Origin: Palsa-1392 sp036493915
Lineage (GTDB): Bacteria; Verrucomicrobiota; Verrucomicrobiia; Chthoniobacterales; UBA10450
Assembly (NCBI GenBank): GCA_036493915.1
Contig: DASXPA010000026.1
Location: forward strand, 1-17,213
Reading direction: 5' to 3'
Length of the DNA: 17,213 nt
Under the pieces are notes generated by a model. It worked only from the letters and a program-made list of their open reading frames with translations, had not been told where the DNA came from and ran no database searches. Of the stretch, positions 14,963-17,213 are shown piece by piece; the stretch's first letter is position 1, and every line of letters starts with the position of its first letter. The position numbers and the translations under genes are program-made.

Positions 14963-15919
14963 GTGCCGACTCCTTTTTCGCGTAAGAGGCGCACCAGCGT
15001 CACGCGGGCGAGCTCCAAGAACGGAGCGACAAAACAGTCGGCGACGCGCGTCAGCCTGAGGCCCGGAAGCGACTGGCATAAGCGCAACTTCCTTACCGAA
15101 GTCCTCATCCCGTCGCTTTTCACGAAACGCTCCGGCACCCGTGAGGATCCGCTTTTTCCAAAGGTGCGTCCGGGCGAGATCTGTATCACCTGGATTGGGC
15201 ACGCTTCGTTTCTCCTCCAGATGCAAGGGATGAATATCCTTATCGATCCGAACTGGTCGATGTGGCTGAAAGTGATCAAGCGGCTGAAGCGGCCGGGACT
15301 GCACATCGACAGTTTGCCCGCGATTGATTTCGTCCTCGTGACGCACGCGCACTTCGATCATCTCGATCGGCGCAGCTTACGGCGTGTTGCCGAGGGACAG
15401 CCGATCGTGGTCCCGACCGGCGTGGGAAATCTGGTGCACGACCTCGGGTTTCACACCGTCCATGAGCTCGCCGAATGGGAGCAGGTGCAGCTCGGGCCGA
15501 TGCGCATCTCGCTCACCCCCTGCGCGCATTGGGGCGCGCGGATGTTGCACGATAGCCACCGCGGTTTCGGGGGATTTGTTATCGAAACAAACGAGCGTTC
15601 GATCTTCCACTGCGGCGACAGCGCTTACTTTTCCGGCTTCGAAGAAATCGGAAAACGCTTCCCGATCGAGATTGCACTTCTGCCCATCGGCGCCTACGAC
15701 GCGCCGAGCCGGCGCGAAGTGCATATGAACCCGGAGGAAGCGGTGCGGGCCTTTCTCGAGCTCGGGGCGCAGAAACTCGTGCCGATGCATTACGGGACTT
15801 TCCGCCTCGGCTACGAACCGATGGACGAGCCGCCGGAGCGTTTGCTCTCGAGCGCGCGAAGTCACGGCGTCGAGGACAAGGTGCTCGTGATGACTGAGGG
15901 CCGGCCGGTTCTGCTTTGA
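14963..15919 (+). CDS. NAPE-PLD-like metallo-beta-lactamase-fold hydrolase
   Basis: The product is 318 residues from a GTG start at 14963. The metal-binding motifs are complete: TWIGHASF (76-83), THAHFDH (127-133), CAHWG (187-191), HCGDSAYF (216-223), HMNPEEA (254-260) and MHYGTF (275-280). The series WIGHAS, xHxHxDH, HW, GDS, PIGAY, NPEEA and HxGTF is that of the N-acyl-phosphatidylethanolamine phospholipase D-like branch of the MBL fold; in bacteria the substrates are mostly unknown. No signal peptide is seen; the first 40 residues are basic and may include a wrongly chosen start. ATG 14949 is out of frame. It is divergent from comEC across fewer than 100 nt. Confidence 0.85.
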   Translation: MPTPFSRKRRTSVTRASSKNGATKQSATRVSLRPGSDWHKRNFLTEVLIPSLFTKRSGTREDPLFPKVRPGEICITWIGHASFLLQMQGMNILIDPNWSMWLKVIKRLKRPGLHIDSLPAIDFVLVTHAHFDHLDRRSLRRVAEGQPIVVPTGVGNLVHDLGFHTVHELAEWEQVQLGPMRISLTPCAHWGARMLHDSHRGFGGFVIETNERSIFHCGDSAYFSGFEEIGKRFPIEIALLPIGAYDAPSRREVHMNPEEAVRAFLELGAQKLVPMHYGTFRLGYEPMDEPPERLLSSARSHGVEDKVLVMTEGRPVLL

Positions 15920-15953
15920 GGGTTCTCTCGCGCCCTGATCTCAAGAAGAGCGT

Positions 15954-16046
15954 TGTCATTCTGAGCACAACGAAACGTCCAACGTGAGGCCGGGTTTTCA
16001 ATCTCGCGAACTACCCTGCATTCGTGAGGTTCTTCTTAGGATGACA
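15954..16046. repeat. Imperfect inverted repeat TGTCATTCTGAG / CTTAGGATGACA
   Basis: TGTCATTCTGAG (15954-15965) and CTTAGGATGACA (16035-16046) are complementary apart from two positions that can form G-U pairs, with about 69 nt between. They lie in the 141-nt gap between the hydrolase and the next membrane protein gene. The TGTCATTCTGAG arm looks like a dispersed intergenic repeat. No promoter is obvious in the gap. Confidence 0.5.
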
Positions 16047-16060
16047 CGGTTCGTGCGCTT

Positions 16061-17213
16061 ATGACCTCCAATCGACGCGGGAACTTCCTCGGCGCCGCCT
16101 GTGCAGGGGCGCTCGTCCTCGCGTTTTGCGGGATTCTTCTTTGGCACAATCCCGCGGTTTTTTGGAACGACGATTATCAGATTTCCATTCTCCCCGTTTT
16201 CGCCGATGTCGCGCGGAGCTGGGGCGAAGGTCATCTACCGTTGCTCAGTCCTTACTCGTGGGTCTGCAGCAACGTCGCGGGGGAATTTCAATACGGCACC
16301 TTTTCGTTTTTCGTTAACGCAGCGGTCGTCCTGATCTGGAAATTTCCGCTCGGCTTCGCGCAGCAGGCCGCGGCGCTTTCCATGGCGCATCTTTTCATTC
16401 TTGCGGCCGGGGCATTTCTCCTCGCGCGAGATTATCGCCTAACGAACTCGCTGGCGACGATGGTCGCGCTCGTCGCCGCCTTGAACGGCTGGATCATCTG
16501 CTGGGGCGCGAGCGATTGGTTCGGCGCCCTCGCGGCTTTTGCCTGGCTGCCCTGGGCGTGGTGGGGCATGGCGCGCGCGCTCGATCCGACGCACTCGCAA
16601 TGGCGTTTTCTTTGGCCGGCGCCGTTTGTCTATCTCGTCGTCACCGGCGGCTTTCCTTACACGGTCTTGATGCTGTCGCTCGTCGCCGCCTGGCTCGCCG
16701 CGAAGTCGTTAGGCCAAACGCGCCGCCTCGCGTTGCTCTGGCCGCTCGCGCTCGGTCTTGTTCTCGGTTTCGGGCTTTCCGCGCCGGCCTGGCTCGCGCT
16801 TTTCGATTATGTCCACGGTTCGGTTCGCGGGGGAGAGGCGACCCCGGGTTCTCATTGGCAATGGCTCGTCCCGCCCGCGGCCCTGCCGGGTTTTATCTGG
16901 CCGGCCTGGACCGTGGGCTGGTCCGATTTTTCCAGTCGCCTGCGGCCGCACACCGCGATCGAGTTGGCGTGCGGAACGATCCCGCCATTCGCGCTCGTCG
17001 CTGGCCTCGCCCTGCTCCGCGGTCGATTCGTTACGCGGGTGAAATGGGAGCTCGCTCTGCTTGCCCTCGTCCTCCTCATCACGATGCTGCCGAGCGCAAA
17101 TGTCTTTCGCTGGAGTTTTCGCTGGCTCCCTTTGCTCCATCTCGTCCTCGCGCTCGTCGCCGCGGAAGCGCTCGTGGAATTTCGCCTAACGAATCCCTGG
17201 CGCTGGGTGCTGA
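16061..17213 (+). CDS. Multi-pass membrane protein, GT-C/YfhO-like, 5' part only
   Basis: From ATG 16061 the frame stays open to the window edge (384 codons) and has no stop. The translated part starts with a basic segment and a helix (about 10-28), then an extracytoplasmic loop with WNDDYQ (D37, D38) and LLSPYSW...GEFQYG. Many Trp/Leu/Ala-rich helices follow, separated by short loops. An acidic pair in the first outer loop followed by 8 or more helices is typical of GT-C fold lipid-sugar-dependent glycosyltransferases and YfhO-type proteins. I cannot tell donor or acceptor, and the C-terminal domain is missing. Two copies of the dispersed motif encode Arg-Leu-Thr-Asn within it (16438, 17185). 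Confidence 0.75.
   Translation, partial: MTSNRRGNFLGAACAGALVLAFCGILLWHNPAVFWNDDYQISILPVFADVARSWGEGHLPLLSPYSWVCSNVAGEFQYGTFSFFVNAAVVLIWKFPLGFAQQAAALSMAHLFILAAGAFLLARDYRLTNSLATMVALVAALNGWIICWGASDWFGALAAFAWLPWAWWGMARALDPTHSQWRFLWPAPFVYLVVTGGFPYTVLMLSLVAAWLAAKSLGQTRRLALLWPLALGLVLGFGLSAPAWLALFDYVHGSVRGGEATPGSHWQWLVPPAALPGFIWPAWTVGWSDFSSRLRPHTAIELACGTIPPFALVAGLALLRGRFVTRVKWELALLALVLLITMLPSANVFRWSFRWLPLLHLVLALVAAEALVEFRLTNPWRWVL

Larger units (their letters stand above)
920..17191. repeat. Dispersed short motif GCCTAACGA (core CCTAACG), 23 core copies
   Basis: The core CCTAACG or its complement starts at 920, 1623, 3657, 3850, 4507, 5012, 5019, 5372, 6048, 6913, 7360, 7395, 8110, 9758, 11285, 12267, 12551, 12877, 13091, 14894, 16438, 16707 and 17185. 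Sixteen have G before the core and nineteen have A after it; fourteen are the full GCCTAACGA. Four more sites are the variant GCCTAACAA (9335, 10079, 12574, 13934). Nineteen lie inside genes, on both strands and in every frame. At uniform base composition about 2 core copies and 0.13 nonamer copies would be expected. The count was made by eye. Function unknown. Confidence 0.85.

Noticed and set aside
920..17191. Reading the GCCTAACGA copies as a CRISPR array or iteron cluster
   Set aside because: The copies are irregularly spaced over the whole window, on both strands and inside genes, with no constant spacer length.

Overview
This is a high-GC bacterial window in which nearly all the sequence codes. 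It carries many haem-binding CxxCH motifs, a Gram-negative outer-membrane barrel, a lipoprotein signal and REP-like hairpins between genes. I infer a soil or freshwater Gram-negative bacterium, perhaps Verrucomicrobiota (Chthoniobacterales-like) or Acidobacteriota. No rRNA or other taxon marker is present, so this placement is tentative.

Positions 51-10096 form a redox locus. On the minus strand are a pentahaem cytochrome (1681-3903) and, 10 nt downstream, a barrel protein with a zinc ribbon (51-1670). Divergent from them is a tetrahaem cytochrome c554-like protein (4021-5016). After a spacer built from two inverted REP-like hairpins comes a tightly coupled trio: a cyclic-nucleotide-binding/four-[4Fe-4S] fusion (5166-6902), a di-haem b membrane protein (6899-7720) and a membrane-anchored decahaem cytochrome (7721-10096). 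Read together, the trio can carry electrons from cytoplasmic FeS clusters through two stacked b haems to periplasmic c haems, with the tetrahaem, pentahaem and barrel proteins as plausible partners further out. The cNMP domain suggests direct ligand control. I do not recognise this gene set as a named complex; it is the best candidate for an undescribed system here. The electron direction and terminal partner are unknown.

Positions 10221-11422 hold a small Cys/His lipoprotein, a 311-base intergenic stretch with several hairpins, a PepSY-domain secreted protein and a palindrome-rich spacer. From 11423 the content is housekeeping or general: exported MsrA (minus), TrmB (plus), ComEC (minus, overlapping trmB tail to tail), a NAPE-PLD-like metallo-hydrolase (plus) and the 5' part of a multi-pass membrane protein resembling GT-C/YfhO proteins, which runs off the right edge.

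Across the whole window, on both strands and in all reading frames, the 9-mer GCCTAACGA recurs: 14 exact copies and 23 copies of its 7-base core CCTAACG, against about 2 core copies expected by chance. It behaves like a genome-wide signal such as a DNA-uptake or chromosome-architecture motif, and is the most striking non-gene signal here.
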